A stretch of DNA of 64,000 nucleotides from Bradyrhizobium sp. BRP22 (GCF_020194175.1 NZ_JADYVX010000003.1:62001-126000), one strand, 5' to 3'; positions 33,956-43,073 are shown, counted from the first letter of the stretch. Made by a program: numbers and translations. Notes: generated by a model from the sequence alone, not told the origin.

Positions 33956-34942
33956 ATGGTGATGTTCTGGGTCGCGCTGCTCGCCATCAGCATCCTGATC
34001 TATCTTCTGCTCGATGGATTTGATCTCGGCGTCGGCATGCTGTTCGGCCTCACCAAGAGCAAGTCCGATCGAAACGAGATGCTGCACACCGTCGCCCCGG
34101 TCTGGGATGGCAACGAGACCTGGCTCGTTGTCGCGGGCGTGATCCTTTGGGGCGCCTTTCCTGCCGCCTACTCGATGCTGCTCTCCGTTTTCTATATCCC
34201 CGTCATCGTCATGCTGCTCGGATTGATCCTGCGGGGCGTGGCATTCGAGTTCCGCAACAAGGCGCTGGCCTCGCGGTGGGTATGGGATTTCTGTTTTTCC
34301 GCCGGCTCGCTAGCCGCGACCTTCATGCAGGGCGCGATGGTCGGGGCGCTGGTCGAAGGGCTGCAATTCACCAATGGAGAATATTCCGGCGGCGCGCTCG
34401 GCTGGCTCTCCGCATTTTCGGTGCTGTGCGGTGTCGGCCTTTGCCTTGGATACGCGCTGCTCGGGGCCTGCTGGCTGGTGCGGAAGAGCGAGGGATCCGT
34501 TCGCGCCACCGCGCGTCGACAGATCCCGTTCCTTGCCATCGGCGTGCTGGTGTTCCTGGTCGTCGTCTTTGCCCATGCGCTCGCCGAGAATCTTCCGATC
34601 CTGCAGCGGTGGATCGACCGGCCGTATCTGTTCGTGTTTCCCGCGGTCGGCGCCGGCGCGGCGCTGGTGCTTGCCACCAGCATCCTGCGGCATGACGACT
34701 ACTGGCCGTTCCACATGGTGGCGACGATCTTCGTTACCGCCTTTGGCACGCTGGCGCTGTCGTTCTGGCCCTACATGATCCCCTCCGTCATCACGATCGA
34801 GGAGGCGGCCGCGCCGCATTCCAGCCTCGCCTTCATGTTCTGGGGCGAGGGCCTGTTCGTGTTCCCGCTGATGCTGCTCTACATCGTGATCGGCTACCGC
34901 GTGTTCCGCGGCAAGGTCGGTCCCATGACCGATCATTACTGA
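33956..34942 (+). CDS. cydB: Cytochrome bd-type quinol oxidase subunit II
   Basis: 328 residues from ATG 33956, with GGAG 8 bp upstream. Eight membrane helices; LLLDGFDLGVGMLFG near the N-terminus and PVWDGNETWLVVAGVILWGA are diagnostic for CydB/CioB. It pairs with subunit I. No cydX-like peptide or cydCD genes lie downstream; an efflux cassette follows after 6 bp instead. A second ATG, 6 bp on, is possible. Confidence 0.95.
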   Translation: MVMFWVALLAISILIYLLLDGFDLGVGMLFGLTKSKSDRNEMLHTVAPVWDGNETWLVVAGVILWGAFPAAYSMLLSVFYIPVIVMLLGLILRGVAFEFRNKALASRWVWDFCFSAGSLAATFMQGAMVGALVEGLQFTNGEYSGGALGWLSAFSVLCGVGLCLGYALLGACWLVRKSEGSVRATARRQIPFLAIGVLVFLVVVFAHALAENLPILQRWIDRPYLFVFPAVGAGAALVLATSILRHDDYWPFHMVATIFVTAFGTLALSFWPYMIPSVITIEEAAAPHSSLAFMFWGEGLFVFPLMLLYIVIGYRVFRGKVGPMTDHY

Positions 34943-34948
34943 TGCGGC

Positions 34949-37000
34949 ATGAGTTCGATTGGGATCAGCGGCGAACGATCGCGGTTGCCCGATGCAAGGC
35001 AGCTCGCTGACCGGCTGCGCGTCCCGGCGTCGGCGCTGCTGTTTGGGCTACGCCTCTGGGCGGGCGTTTGCCTTGCGCTCTATCTGAGCTTCTGGCTTCA
35101 GCTTGAGAATCCGTCGTGGGCCGGCGCGTCGGCCGCGATCGTAAGCCAGCCTCATCTTGGAGCTGCGCTGCGCAAGGGCTGGTTTCGCCTGATCGGTACG
35201 GTGATCGGTGCCGTGGCGATCGTGGTGCTGGCGGCATGCTTTCCGCAGCAGCGGGTCGGCTTCCTGGTTGGACTCGCGCTGTGGGGCGCAGGCTGCGCGT
35301 TCATGGCCACGCTGTTGCGCAATTTCGCGTCCTACTCGGCAGCGCTCGCCGGCTATACCGCGGCGATCGTTGCAAGCGACTTGCTCGGCGCCACCGGTGG
35401 CGCCAATGGCCAGGTCTTCGTGCTTGCTGTGAGCCGTGCCAGCGAGATTTGCGTCGGCATCGTGTGCGCGGGCCTGGTGATGGCGATGACGGATTTCGGT
35501 GATGCACCAAGCCGGCTGGCAAAGGAGATGGCTGCACTGGCGACGCAAATCCTGGCGCAACTCGTCGCCACGTTATCGGGCAGGGGAGAGGCGCCCGCGG
35601 AATCCCGCCGGATCGGATTCGGTCTGGCGCAGCGGATCGGCGCGCTCGATGTCGTCATGGACGAGGCGAGCGGCGAGTCCTACGAGGTTCGCTATCACTT
35701 ACCGCAACTGGAGGCAGCATCGACCGCCCTTCTCCGCGCGCTGTTGGCTTGGCGGCGGGTAGCGGTCCATCTCGATCTGCTGCCAGGCGAGCAGGGCCGG
35801 CGCGAGATCGGTCTGATCGCGGGCAGCTTACCGTCGGAACTGAAGGCGCAAGTCTCCGGCGCGGCGATTATCAGCAAAACCGATCCGATCCGTTTGGGTG
35901 TGTCCTGTATGGCGGCGGTACGCGAATTGCTCGCCATACCGCGTTCGACACCATCGGTTAAGCTGGTCGCCGATGAGGCGGCGCGGTCGCTGCTCGCCCT
36001 TCGAAGGGCGCTCGGCGGCTTACTCGTGCTCACGGGTCACGCGCAGCCCGTTCGAGCGCCGCGGCGTGAGAGAGCTCCGGTCCCGGACTATGCTCCGTCG
36101 TTTCTTAACGCGGCGCGGGCATTCGTTGCGATCGGCGCGGTCGAATTGTTCTGGGTCGTGACGGCGTGGCCGAACGGCGCGTTTGCCGTTGCCTTCGCGG
36201 CGATCGCGCTCACCCTGTTTTCGGCGCGGCCCGACCAGGCCTATGCCACCACCATGCTGTTCATGGTCGGCGCCGCCATCACCACCGTGCTCGCGGCCAT
36301 CGCCGACTTCGCACTGCTGCCGCAGATGACATCCTTCGCCGGCCTCTGCCTCGTGATCGGGCTGGTCCTCGTTCCGGCCGGTGTGCTGATGACCCGACCC
36401 TGGCTGCCGCCGGTATCCATCGCGCTGACAGCAACTTTCATTCCGCTGCTCGGGCCGGCGAACCAGATGAACTACAATACGCTGGCCTTCTACAATGTCG
36501 CACTGGCGATCTTCGTGGGACTTGGGGCGGCCGCCCTCGCATTCCGCATGGTGCCTCCGCTCTCGGCCGAGCTCCGCGTGCGCCGGCTGCTGGGGCGAAC
36601 GTTGCGTGATTTACGGCGTCTTGCCCGCGACCGGTTGCAACTGACGTCGCAAGCGTGGGAGGAGCGGATCTATAGCTACCTGCAGGCGCTCCCTGAAAAG
36701 ACCGAGCCGATGGCGCGCTCTGACCTGCTGTCGGCCCTGGTGGTGGGCAATGCCATCATCCGGCTGCGCCCCGTCGCCGGCCGCTTCGATCTTGATAGGG
36801 AGTTCTCCGTTGCACTGGATGCGGTCGCGCAAGCCTGTCCCGCGGCTGCGATCGAGCGTCTCGTCGATTTCGACGCGAAGCTTGCCGCGGTGGCGCGCGC
36901 GACCCCGGGACTGCGCATCAGGGAGCGGGCGCGCGGCAACATCCTGGTGCTGTCGGAGACACTCGCACAGCACAAGACCTATTTTGAATCACCGCCATGA
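34949..37000 (+). CDS. FUSC-family inner-membrane efflux protein (AaeB-like)
   Basis: 683 residues. Two blocks of membrane helices (about 30-180 and 385-535), each followed by a cytoplasmic domain, form the fusaric acid resistance/AaeB architecture. The first block begins ALLFGLRLWAGVCLALYLSF and contains NPSWAGASAAIVSQPHLGAA; the second contains WPNGAFAVAFAAIALTLFSA. AaeB-type proteins export aromatic carboxylic acids with an HlyD-type partner. Its stop overlaps the DUF1656 start, and the HlyD gene follows, giving a complete AaeBXA-like cassette in the oxidase operon. Confidence 0.9.
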   Translation: MSSIGISGERSRLPDARQLADRLRVPASALLFGLRLWAGVCLALYLSFWLQLENPSWAGASAAIVSQPHLGAALRKGWFRLIGTVIGAVAIVVLAACFPQQRVGFLVGLALWGAGCAFMATLLRNFASYSAALAGYTAAIVASDLLGATGGANGQVFVLAVSRASEICVGIVCAGLVMAMTDFGDAPSRLAKEMAALATQILAQLVATLSGRGEAPAESRRIGFGLAQRIGALDVVMDEASGESYEVRYHLPQLEAASTALLRALLAWRRVAVHLDLLPGEQGRREIGLIAGSLPSELKAQVSGAAIISKTDPIRLGVSCMAAVRELLAIPRSTPSVKLVADEAARSLLALRRALGGLLVLTGHAQPVRAPRRERAPVPDYAPSFLNAARAFVAIGAVELFWVVTAWPNGAFAVAFAAIALTLFSARPDQAYATTMLFMVGAAITTVLAAIADFALLPQMTSFAGLCLVIGLVLVPAGVLMTRPWLPPVSIALTATFIPLLGPANQMNYNTLAFYNVALAIFVGLGAAALAFRMVPPLSAELRVRRLLGRTLRDLRRLARDRLQLTSQAWEERIYSYLQALPEKTEPMARSDLLSALVVGNAIIRLRPVAGRFDLDREFSVALDAVAQACPAAAIERLVDFDAKLAAVARATPGLRIRERARGNILVLSETLAQHKTYFESPP

Positions 37001-37206
37001 GCTTTTCCGAGATCAACCTGTTCGGCGTCTATGTCGCCCCAATTTCGCTGTTGATGGCGGCGGCCTGGCTCATCCTGATCGCACTGCGACGGATGGTGGC
37101 CCGTTTCGGCCTGCTTCGCCATGTCTGGCATCCGGCGCTGTTCGTGCTCGCAGTTTATATCATCGTGCTTTCATGCGTGGTGTTGGTGGCAGGGTACCGA
37201 GGTTGA
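36997..37206 (+). CDS. DUF1656 small membrane protein (AaeX-like)
   Basis: 69 residues with two membrane helices. MSFSEINLFGVYVAPISLLM is the typical start and HPALFVLAVYIIVLS lies in the second helix. DUF1656/AaeX proteins always lie between the FUSC and HlyD genes of aromatic-acid efflux cassettes, as here, but their role is unknown. The ATG overlaps the FUSC stop, and the HlyD gene begins 1 bp after its stop. Confidence 0.9.
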   Translation: MSFSEINLFGVYVAPISLLMAAAWLILIALRRMVARFGLLRHVWHPALFVLAVYIIVLSCVVLVAGYRG

Positions 37207-37207
37207 G

Positions 37208-38164
37208 ATGTCTGAAGTTCAGACGCGATTGGATCACGCTGGCGATGCGGACGACCGGAACGCTCTGCTGCGCGCTTCCGCAAACGGAGCGAGCCGCAGG
37301 ATGTCGCTCGGTTTCGTGATGCCGGTTCTGCTCACGCTGGGCGCCGTCGTCATCGCGGCGCTGTTTGGCTGGTTCGCGTGGGATGTCTATATGGGGCGGC
37401 CGTGGACCCGCGACGGCACGGTGCGGGCTTATGTCGTGACGGTTGCGCCGGAGGTTGCCGGACGGATCGTCAACCTGCCGGTTGTCGACAATCAGATGGT
37501 GCACAAGGGTGACGTGCTGTTCGAGATCGAACCGTCCGATTACCAGATCGCGTTGGACGCCGCCCGCGCCCAGGTTGCGCGCGACCAGGCCGCGCTCGAG
37601 TACGCGCGCGCCAACGAGGGACGGCAGGCGACGTTGCGCGGACAAGGCTGGGTCTCCGTGGACGTGTTTCAGCAATCGGCAAGCTCGCTGCATCAGTTGC
37701 AAGCCGCGGTTGCCGCGGACCAGGCCGCGGTCGCCAAGGCGGAGCTCAATCTCAGCCGTGTCACCGTTCGCTCGCCCGTCAATGGCTATGTGACCAACCT
37801 GCTGGCCCAGCGCGGCGACTACGCCAATGTCGGCCAGAACCTGGTCTCGCTGGTCGATGCCGATTCCTTCTGGGTCGACGGCTATTTCGAGGAGACGAGT
37901 CTTGGAAGGATTCGTGACAATGATCCCGCGACCGTCCGCTTGATGGGCTATAGCCAGCTCATCCGCGGCCATGTCGCCGGGGTGGCTCGCGGCATCACGG
38001 TCACCAATGCGCAGCCGGGGCAGAGCGGACTCGCCTCGGTCAACCCGATCTTCACCTGGGTGCGGCTGGCCCAGCGGATACCGGTGCGTATTCACATCGA
38101 CCAGGTGCCCGATGGGGTGCGCCTCGTCGCCGGCACGACGGGCAGCGTCGAAGTCGGCCGCTAG
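37208..38164 (+). CDS. HlyD/EmrA-type membrane fusion protein (AaeA-like)
   Basis: 318 residues from ATG 37208. One N-terminal membrane helix (about 32-55) anchors a periplasmic adaptor with the split lipoyl domain (TVAPEVAGRIVNLPVVDNQM and VRSPVNGYVTNLLAQRGDYA), a coiled-coil hairpin (about 115-190) and a beta-barrel. It would link the FUSC protein to an outer-membrane channel; none is encoded next to it. It is the last gene of the eight-gene run that begins with fumC. Confidence 0.92.
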   Translation: MSEVQTRLDHAGDADDRNALLRASANGASRRMSLGFVMPVLLTLGAVVIAALFGWFAWDVYMGRPWTRDGTVRAYVVTVAPEVAGRIVNLPVVDNQMVHKGDVLFEIEPSDYQIALDAARAQVARDQAALEYARANEGRQATLRGQGWVSVDVFQQSASSLHQLQAAVAADQAAVAKAELNLSRVTVRSPVNGYVTNLLAQRGDYANVGQNLVSLVDADSFWVDGYFEETSLGRIRDNDPATVRLMGYSQLIRGHVAGVARGITVTNAQPGQSGLASVNPIFTWVRLAQRIPVRIHIDQVPDGVRLVAGTTGSVEVGR

Positions 38165-38256
38165 CGTGGGGCAGTCGGGCCTTGGGTTGCCTGATTGGCG
38201 TTTTGTCGCAGGCATGGCAGGCGCGCTGGCGAAGCATGCTTGCGCCCCGTTCCGGC

Positions 38257-38278
38257 ACCTCCGTAGAATTGCGGAGGT
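38257..38278. terminator. Hairpin after the fumC-HlyD operon
   Basis: ACCTCCG (38257-38263) and CGGAGGT (38272-38278) form a 7-bp stem with an 8-nt loop, 93 bp after the HlyD stop. There is no strong T-run, so it is a weak terminator candidate. The rest of the 38165-38403 gap shows no gene. Confidence 0.4.
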
Positions 38279-38403
38279 TCCTTCGATGTGTTCTAACGTC
38301 GGGGTCAGCGATACCTGGAAAAATTAGATTTGAGTCCAAAATACCACCCGTTTGTTGCCGTCCGGTGGAGTTTTGATACGGCCATTGCATGCGGAGATGG
38401 CGC

Positions 38404-39054
38404 ATGAATCCTCTTGCGTCGCCCCACGGCCTGACGAGTGATCAGGAATCGGTCGTCTTCATTGTTGACGACGACGAGAGCGTGCGCCGCGCGCTTTCGA
38501 ACCTGTTTCAGTCGGTAGGCCTTCAGGTGCAGGAGTTCGGCTCCGCCGCGGAACTGTTGCACAGCAAGCTGCCTGATGTCGCGAGCTGCCTGGTGCTGGA
38601 CATCCGGTTGCCCGGCTTGAGCGGGCTCGACCTTCAGCTCGAATTGACCAGGGCGGACATCCACATTCCCATCATCTTCATGACCGGTCATGGCGACATT
38701 CCGATGAGCGTGCGGGCCATGAAAGGCGGGGCGATCGATTTCCTGACCAAACCGTTCCGCGATCAGGACATGCTCGATTCCGTGATGACGGCGATCAAGC
38801 GCGACCGGGAAAGGCGCGAGGCGCAGAAGGCCGTCACGGGCCTGCGAGAACATTTCGAGACCCTGACCGAACGTGAACGGGAAGTGCTCGCGTTGGTGGC
38901 TGCGGGGCTCATGAACAAGCAGATCGCGGCCCGGATCGGCGTTGCCGAGATCACCGTCAAAATCCATCGTGGCCGCGTCATGAAGAAAATGGGCGCAAAA
39001 TCGCTGGCCGATCTGGTCAGGATGGCCGAAATGATCGGGATTCGCCGCCCTTAG
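38404..39054 (+). CDS. FixJ/LuxR-family response regulator
   Basis: 216 residues from ATG 38404. The receiver (about 16-130) has VDDDESVRRAL, phospho-acceptor Asp66 in LVLDIRLPGLSG and Lys in LTKPFRDQDML. The LuxR-type helix-turn-helix (about 150-210) reads LTEREREVLALVAAGLMNKQ and continues to VKIHRGRVMKKMGA. This is the FixJ/TodT-like class that pairs with soluble or PAS-containing kinases. The kinase at 39879 is the likely partner, and the operon upstream a likely target. Confidence 0.94.
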   Translation: MNPLASPHGLTSDQESVVFIVDDDESVRRALSNLFQSVGLQVQEFGSAAELLHSKLPDVASCLVLDIRLPGLSGLDLQLELTRADIHIPIIFMTGHGDIPMSVRAMKGGAIDFLTKPFRDQDMLDSVMTAIKRDRERREAQKAVTGLREHFETLTEREREVLALVAAGLMNKQIAARIGVAEITVKIHRGRVMKKMGAKSLADLVRMAEMIGIRRP

Positions 39055-39121
39055 CTGTGGGCGAGAAACCTAAGTATGATTCCCCCCTGTGTCGATAGAG
39101 CGCATTTTATCATTACCACCG

Positions 39122-39180
39122 CACGATCCGGGGAAGCGGGTACCGGCTTTTCCGCGCGGCAAACGGGGAGCGTTTGCGCG
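39122..39180. repeat. Degenerate copy of the rhizobial palindrome
   Basis: CACGATCCGGGGAAGCGGGT then ACCGGCTTTTCCGCGCGG is a decayed version of the element at 13550. It is followed by GCAAACG-GGGAG-CGTTTGC, a further inverted repeat. It fills the gap between the FixJ-type gene and the receiver gene. Confidence 0.5.
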
Positions 39181-39284
39181 CAAATCGTGGCCAAGACAAC
39201 GATCTAGGGCGGGCTGACGATTCGGAGGAAGAGTCATCGCGCGCTAGCGGAAGCTTATCCTCGTTTCCCCGAAGGACAGCGATT

Positions 39285-39677
39285 TTGCCGACAACACCGA
39301 TGATTTCCATCATCGACGACGATGCGTCCGTCCGTACCGCGACCGACAATCTGCTGAGGTCTTTTGGTTATGGCGTTCTCACGTTCGGGTCGGCTGACGA
39401 GTTCCTGCAATCGGATGCGCTCGACCAGACCTCCTGCGTGATCGCCGACGTCAACATGCCCGGCACCAACGGCGTCGAACTCCTGCTTCGCCTGCGCGCC
39501 CGTGGCAATCTGATACCTTTCATCTTCATCACGGCTTTTCCCGAAGCAGCCGTGGCTGCGCAGGCCTCAAGTGCAGGCGCGGTCTGTCTCTTGACCAAGC
39601 CCTTCGAGACAGACAATCTGATTCAAAATCTTGAACAGGCGCTGCAGGGGCGTGATGGGCAAGGTCCGGACCAGTAA
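39285..39677 (+). CDS. Single-domain response regulator (receiver only)
   Basis: 130 residues if TTG 39285 is the start (MPTTPMISIIDDD). GAAGGA at 39271-39276 is well placed for it, while the later ATG 39300 lies too far from this site. The ORF opening at 39174 extends back into repeat DNA and is rejected. Acidic residues DDD (11-13), phospho-acceptor Asp55 in VIADVNMPGTNG, and Lys in LLTKPFETDNL are present. No output domain is present, so it should act in phosphotransfer or compete for the kinase next door. Confidence 0.88.
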   Translation: MPTTPMISIIDDDASVRTATDNLLRSFGYGVLTFGSADEFLQSDALDQTSCVIADVNMPGTNGVELLLRLRARGNLIPFIFITAFPEAAVAAQASSAGAVCLLTKPFETDNLIQNLEQALQGRDGQGPDQ

Positions 39678-39878
39678 AGTCTGAATTCTTTGATCGACGG
39701 GCTTTCCGACCCCGATCGGTCAGCAGGCCGGACAGGTCACGACTATCACCAAAACCCGCAGCTCGGCCGCCCTTCACGGCTCGTCCACTGCTGCCACACG
39801 AAAATTCAACGGGTCTTGAGTTGGAAGAAGTCCTGGGCGACCCTAAACCACGGTTGGGCGGCACAAGGAGCATAGGGC

Positions 39879-41495
39879 ATGTATCCGGGCCAGCGTAGCA
39901 GCGACAAAGGTGCGCCCGCTTTGTCCGTGAATGCGCCTCGCGGCCCTTCAGATTGGCGTTTGGGACTGACCGACATCGATCAGACGCCCTGGGCGACGTT
40001 CTCCCGTTACGCGGTTGCGATCCTGTCGGTTGTTGCAGCTCTGTTCGCCTCCAAAGCCTCGGTCGAGTATCTGAACATCGAACCTTATGTATCGCTGTTT
40101 CTGTGCGCGATCATGTTCGCTGCCTGGTTTGGCGGCCTCGGCCCGGGCCTGGTGTCGACCGCACTTGCGGGTTTGGCGTTCGAGTATTTCGTGGCGAGCC
40201 CGATGAATTCGTTCGAGATCGATGCTCATCAGATCCCACGATTGAGCCTGTTCGTGATTACGGCGCTGTTCGTCAACTGGATCGCCGCGGCGCAGAGAAA
40301 GGCGACGAGATCGCTGGAGCTTTCCCGCCGTGACCTGTTGGCCGGGCTCGAACGGCAGAAGCGGACCGAGGCCCGGCTGATGCGGAGCGAAATGTACCTG
40401 GCCGAGGCCCAGCGGCTGAGCCAGACCGGCAGTTTCGGCTGGACGGTGACGACCGGCGACATCAGCTGGTCGGAGCAAACATATCGGATCTTCGAATGCG
40501 ATCCAGCGACGACGCCGACGCTGGAGTTCGTTCTTCAGCGCATGCATCCCGAAGATCGGGAGTTCGTGCAGCAAATACTCGAGCAAGCGTCCCGGGACGG
40601 CGTCGATTTCGATCATGAAGCCAGGCTGGTGATGCCGGGTGGTGCGGTGAAGTATATCCGCGCCTTGGCCCATGCCGTGAAGGACGGTCCTGACGGCCTC
40701 GAGTTCATCGGCGCGGTGACCGATCTCACGGCCGCCAAGCAGGCCGAGGCCGCGCTCAATGACGCGCATGCGGACCTCGCGCATGCCACGCGCGTGATCA
40801 CGCTCGGCGAGCTGACATCCTCGATCGCCCATGAGGTGAACCAGCCGCTGGCCGCGATCATGTCGAACGGCGAGGCCTGCCTGCGCTGGCTCGATCGCGG
40901 GGCAGCGGGCCTGGAGCAGGCGCGGCGCTCGGTGGAATGGATCGTCAAGGATGTCAGCCGGGCGGCCGACGTGATCGGGCGTGTTCGGGCGCTGGCACGC
41001 AAGACGGATTCGGAACGATCTCTCTTTGACGTCAACGAGGTCGTCAACGAAGCCCGCATGCTGATGCGGCGCGAGCTCTCGAGCAAGCAGATCACGCTGC
41101 GCACCGAACTCGCCACCGATCCGCTGATCGTCCGGGCCGACCGGGTTCAATTGCAGCAGGTCGTCATCAACCTGGTGATGAACGGCATCGAGGCGATGCA
41201 GCCGGTCACGGATCGGCCGCGCGAATTGTTGATCCGGTCGCAGCGCAGTTTCGACGCCGATCAGGCCATCCTGATCATGGCGGATTGCGGCGTCGGCTTT
41301 TCCGACGAGCATGCGGAACGGCTGTTCACCGCGTTCTTCACGACCAAGTCGACCGGCCTCGGCCTCGGACTGTCGATCTGTCGCTCGATCGTCGAGGCCC
41401 ATGGCGGTAAATTGTCGGCCTGCCGCAATGCCGGACCCGGCGCGACGTTCCAGTTCACCCTGCCTCTCCACGAGGATGTCGGGCGGGCGCAGTGA
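39879..41495 (+). CDS. PAS-containing sensor histidine kinase
   Basis: 538 residues. An N-terminal membrane region of the KdpD-like DUF4118 type (about 40-135; LFLCAIMFAAWFGGLGPGLV) is followed by a PAS/PAC segment (about 172-290; GSFGWTVTTGDISWSEQTYR). A HisKA-like region has His318 in SSIAHEVNQPLAAIMSNGE, and the ATPase domain has NLVMNGIEAM, ADCGVGF and GLGLGLSICRSIVEAHGG. The HEVNQPL box marks the FixL/DctB-type family that partners FixJ/LuxR regulators. No heme-PAS histidine pattern is obvious, so the signal is unknown. A gap of about 200 bp separates it from the receiver gene. Confidence 0.94.
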   Translation: MYPGQRSSDKGAPALSVNAPRGPSDWRLGLTDIDQTPWATFSRYAVAILSVVAALFASKASVEYLNIEPYVSLFLCAIMFAAWFGGLGPGLVSTALAGLAFEYFVASPMNSFEIDAHQIPRLSLFVITALFVNWIAAAQRKATRSLELSRRDLLAGLERQKRTEARLMRSEMYLAEAQRLSQTGSFGWTVTTGDISWSEQTYRIFECDPATTPTLEFVLQRMHPEDREFVQQILEQASRDGVDFDHEARLVMPGGAVKYIRALAHAVKDGPDGLEFIGAVTDLTAAKQAEAALNDAHADLAHATRVITLGELTSSIAHEVNQPLAAIMSNGEACLRWLDRGAAGLEQARRSVEWIVKDVSRAADVIGRVRALARKTDSERSLFDVNEVVNEARMLMRRELSSKQITLRTELATDPLIVRADRVQLQQVVINLVMNGIEAMQPVTDRPRELLIRSQRSFDADQAILIMADCGVGFSDEHAERLFTAFFTTKSTGLGLGLSICRSIVEAHGGKLSACRNAGPGATFQFTLPLHEDVGRAQ

Positions 41496-41547
41496 GTCCG
41501 CCCTACTGGCGCGTTCGTTTCGCTCATGCCTTCGGTGATACCCCGGC

Positions 41548-42792
41548 TCATGCTTTTGGCATGATGCCCGGGCTGTTGTCGGGCCATTTCGCAATGGTCG
41601 CTTCGTCGACGTTGAGATGCTGCGCGACCAGCTTGGGCGGCGTGTGCGTGAGCCAGTTCGTCAGCGAGACTTCTTCGTAGCGGGGCGCGCGGAACACGCC
41701 AACGAATTGCAGGTCGGTATCGCCGACGTTCTCGACATAATGGCCGTAGTTCCGCTTGACGTAGCCGATGTCGCCGGCGTTGAAGTCCATCGTCAGCGCG
41801 TTGGGACCGGTGTTGAATACGGTCATGCGAGCCTTGCCCTTGATGTAGTATTGCCACTCGTCGGCGTTCGGGTGCCAATGCATCTCGCGGACCGCGCCCG
41901 GCTTCAGCGTAACCAGCGCCGACGCCACGGTCGTTGCGACATTGAAGTTGGTGCTGTCGGCAACGTGGATGGTGCCGGCATCGGACTGCTTGAGCGGACG
42001 CGAGCCTTCGAGCGAGAAGATGAACGGATGCGGCGGGGCGGCTGCGTTCTTGCTGACCGCGGCGCGGTCTGCCGCGAGGTCGCCCGGCACGGTGCCCTGG
42101 AATATCCAGAGGTTGTGCAGCGGAATCTTCGCGAAGGTCTCGACGGGAACGCCAAAATTCTTGGCGAGCAACTCGGGCGGGGTGTGCGCCATCCAGTCCG
42201 ACAGCAGCAGCGTATTGAATTCGTCGGCGTGACCGTCATCGAAACAGATCACGAATTCGCAGCCGTCGGGTCCGAGCCCTTGCAGCGAGTGCGGCGTGCC
42301 GGCCGGAAAATACCAGAGGTCACCCGCCTTGACGTCGCCGACGTAAGGACGTCCCTGCGCGTCGAGAACAGTCACCCGGCAAACGCCATAGGTCATGATC
42401 GCCCACTCGGCGGCCTGATGCCAATGCAGTTCGCGAATGCCGCCGGCGGCAAGCCGCATGTTCACGCCGGATATTTCCTTTGAGATCGCAAAATCGTCGA
42501 CCGTGACCTGTCGTGCCCAGCCGCCATTCTGGATGCGCCGCGGTGCATTGTTGAAGGACGCCCAGGTCGTCGGCAGGCCGCCGACATCGGTTGCAGGTGG
42601 AGAGAATGCGGACGGAAACTGCTTTGCAATGGCCGGATTCTGCGGACCGGGGTCCGTCAGGCTTCCAGGCGACGTGGCATTGATGGCGCCCTGCGGCGGC
42701 TCGTCCGGGTTACCGAAGCTTGCAGCATGCGCGGATGCGGTCATTGCGGCTCCGACAGCCGACGCCGCCAGAAGATCTCGTCGCGAGAACAT
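41548..42792 (-). CDS. oxdC: Exported bicupin, oxalate decarboxylase family
   Basis: 414 residues with a Tat signal MFSRRDLLAASAVG, so it is exported, unlike B. subtilis OxdC. Each cupin has its manganese ligands: His123, His125, Glu129 and His168 in the N-terminal domain, and His305, His307, Glu312 in HWHPNADEWQYY plus a later His (GHYVENVGD) in the C-terminal one. ADSTNFNVATTVASALVTLK aligns with OxdC. The active-site lid, Ser-Glu-Asn-Ser-Thr in OxdC, reads Asp-Glu-Phe-Asn-Thr here (190-194), keeping the catalytic Glu. The reaction should be oxalate to formate and CO2, but oxalate oxidation is possible. It diverges from the YdeP-type gene by 281 bp. Confidence 0.88.
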   Translation of the reverse strand: MFSRRDLLAASAVGAAMTASAHAASFGNPDEPPQGAINATSPGSLTDPGPQNPAIAKQFPSAFSPPATDVGGLPTTWASFNNAPRRIQNGGWARQVTVDDFAISKEISGVNMRLAAGGIRELHWHQAAEWAIMTYGVCRVTVLDAQGRPYVGDVKAGDLWYFPAGTPHSLQGLGPDGCEFVICFDDGHADEFNTLLLSDWMAHTPPELLAKNFGVPVETFAKIPLHNLWIFQGTVPGDLAADRAAVSKNAAAPPHPFIFSLEGSRPLKQSDAGTIHVADSTNFNVATTVASALVTLKPGAVREMHWHPNADEWQYYIKGKARMTVFNTGPNALTMDFNAGDIGYVKRNYGHYVENVGDTDLQFVGVFRAPRYEEVSLTNWLTHTPPKLVAQHLNVDEATIAKWPDNSPGIMPKA

Positions 42793-42887
42793 GAGCTGAC
42801 ACTCCAGGAAGAGATGATCAAACCGGCACAGGTGCGCTCATCAGCGGCCTGTTCGCTCACAGCTAAGCAGGTGCCGCTCGTTTTGCT

Positions 42888-42914
42888 TTCCGGAATGACA
42901 TGCTTTTTCCGGAA
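42888..42914. promoter_or_regulatory. Paired TTCCGGAA sites in the oxdC/ydeP divergent region
   Basis: TTCCGGAA occurs at 42888-42895 and again at 42907-42914, each within a TGCTTT...CCGGAA repeat, 19 bp apart (about two helix turns). The 8-bp word is itself a palindrome. Such spacing suits a regulator bound to one face of the DNA between the two divergent genes. Confidence 0.5.
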
Positions 42915-43073
42915 CGCACTGCCGCGATGACAGATGGGTGCGTGAGTGCGATGCGAATCTCGGCATCCGGCGAGCGGTGCGATTGCGCAAAACCAGGCTC
43001 GTTTTGGAAAGACATCCGTTGGACGGCTCCCCTTAACTCGACCGATCATGCCATTCATCAAAGGTCTTTCCCA

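Noticed and set aside
39948-41594. A 548-codon minus-strand frame over the PAS kinase
   Set aside because: Shadow of the histidine kinase; composition is typical of antisense frames.
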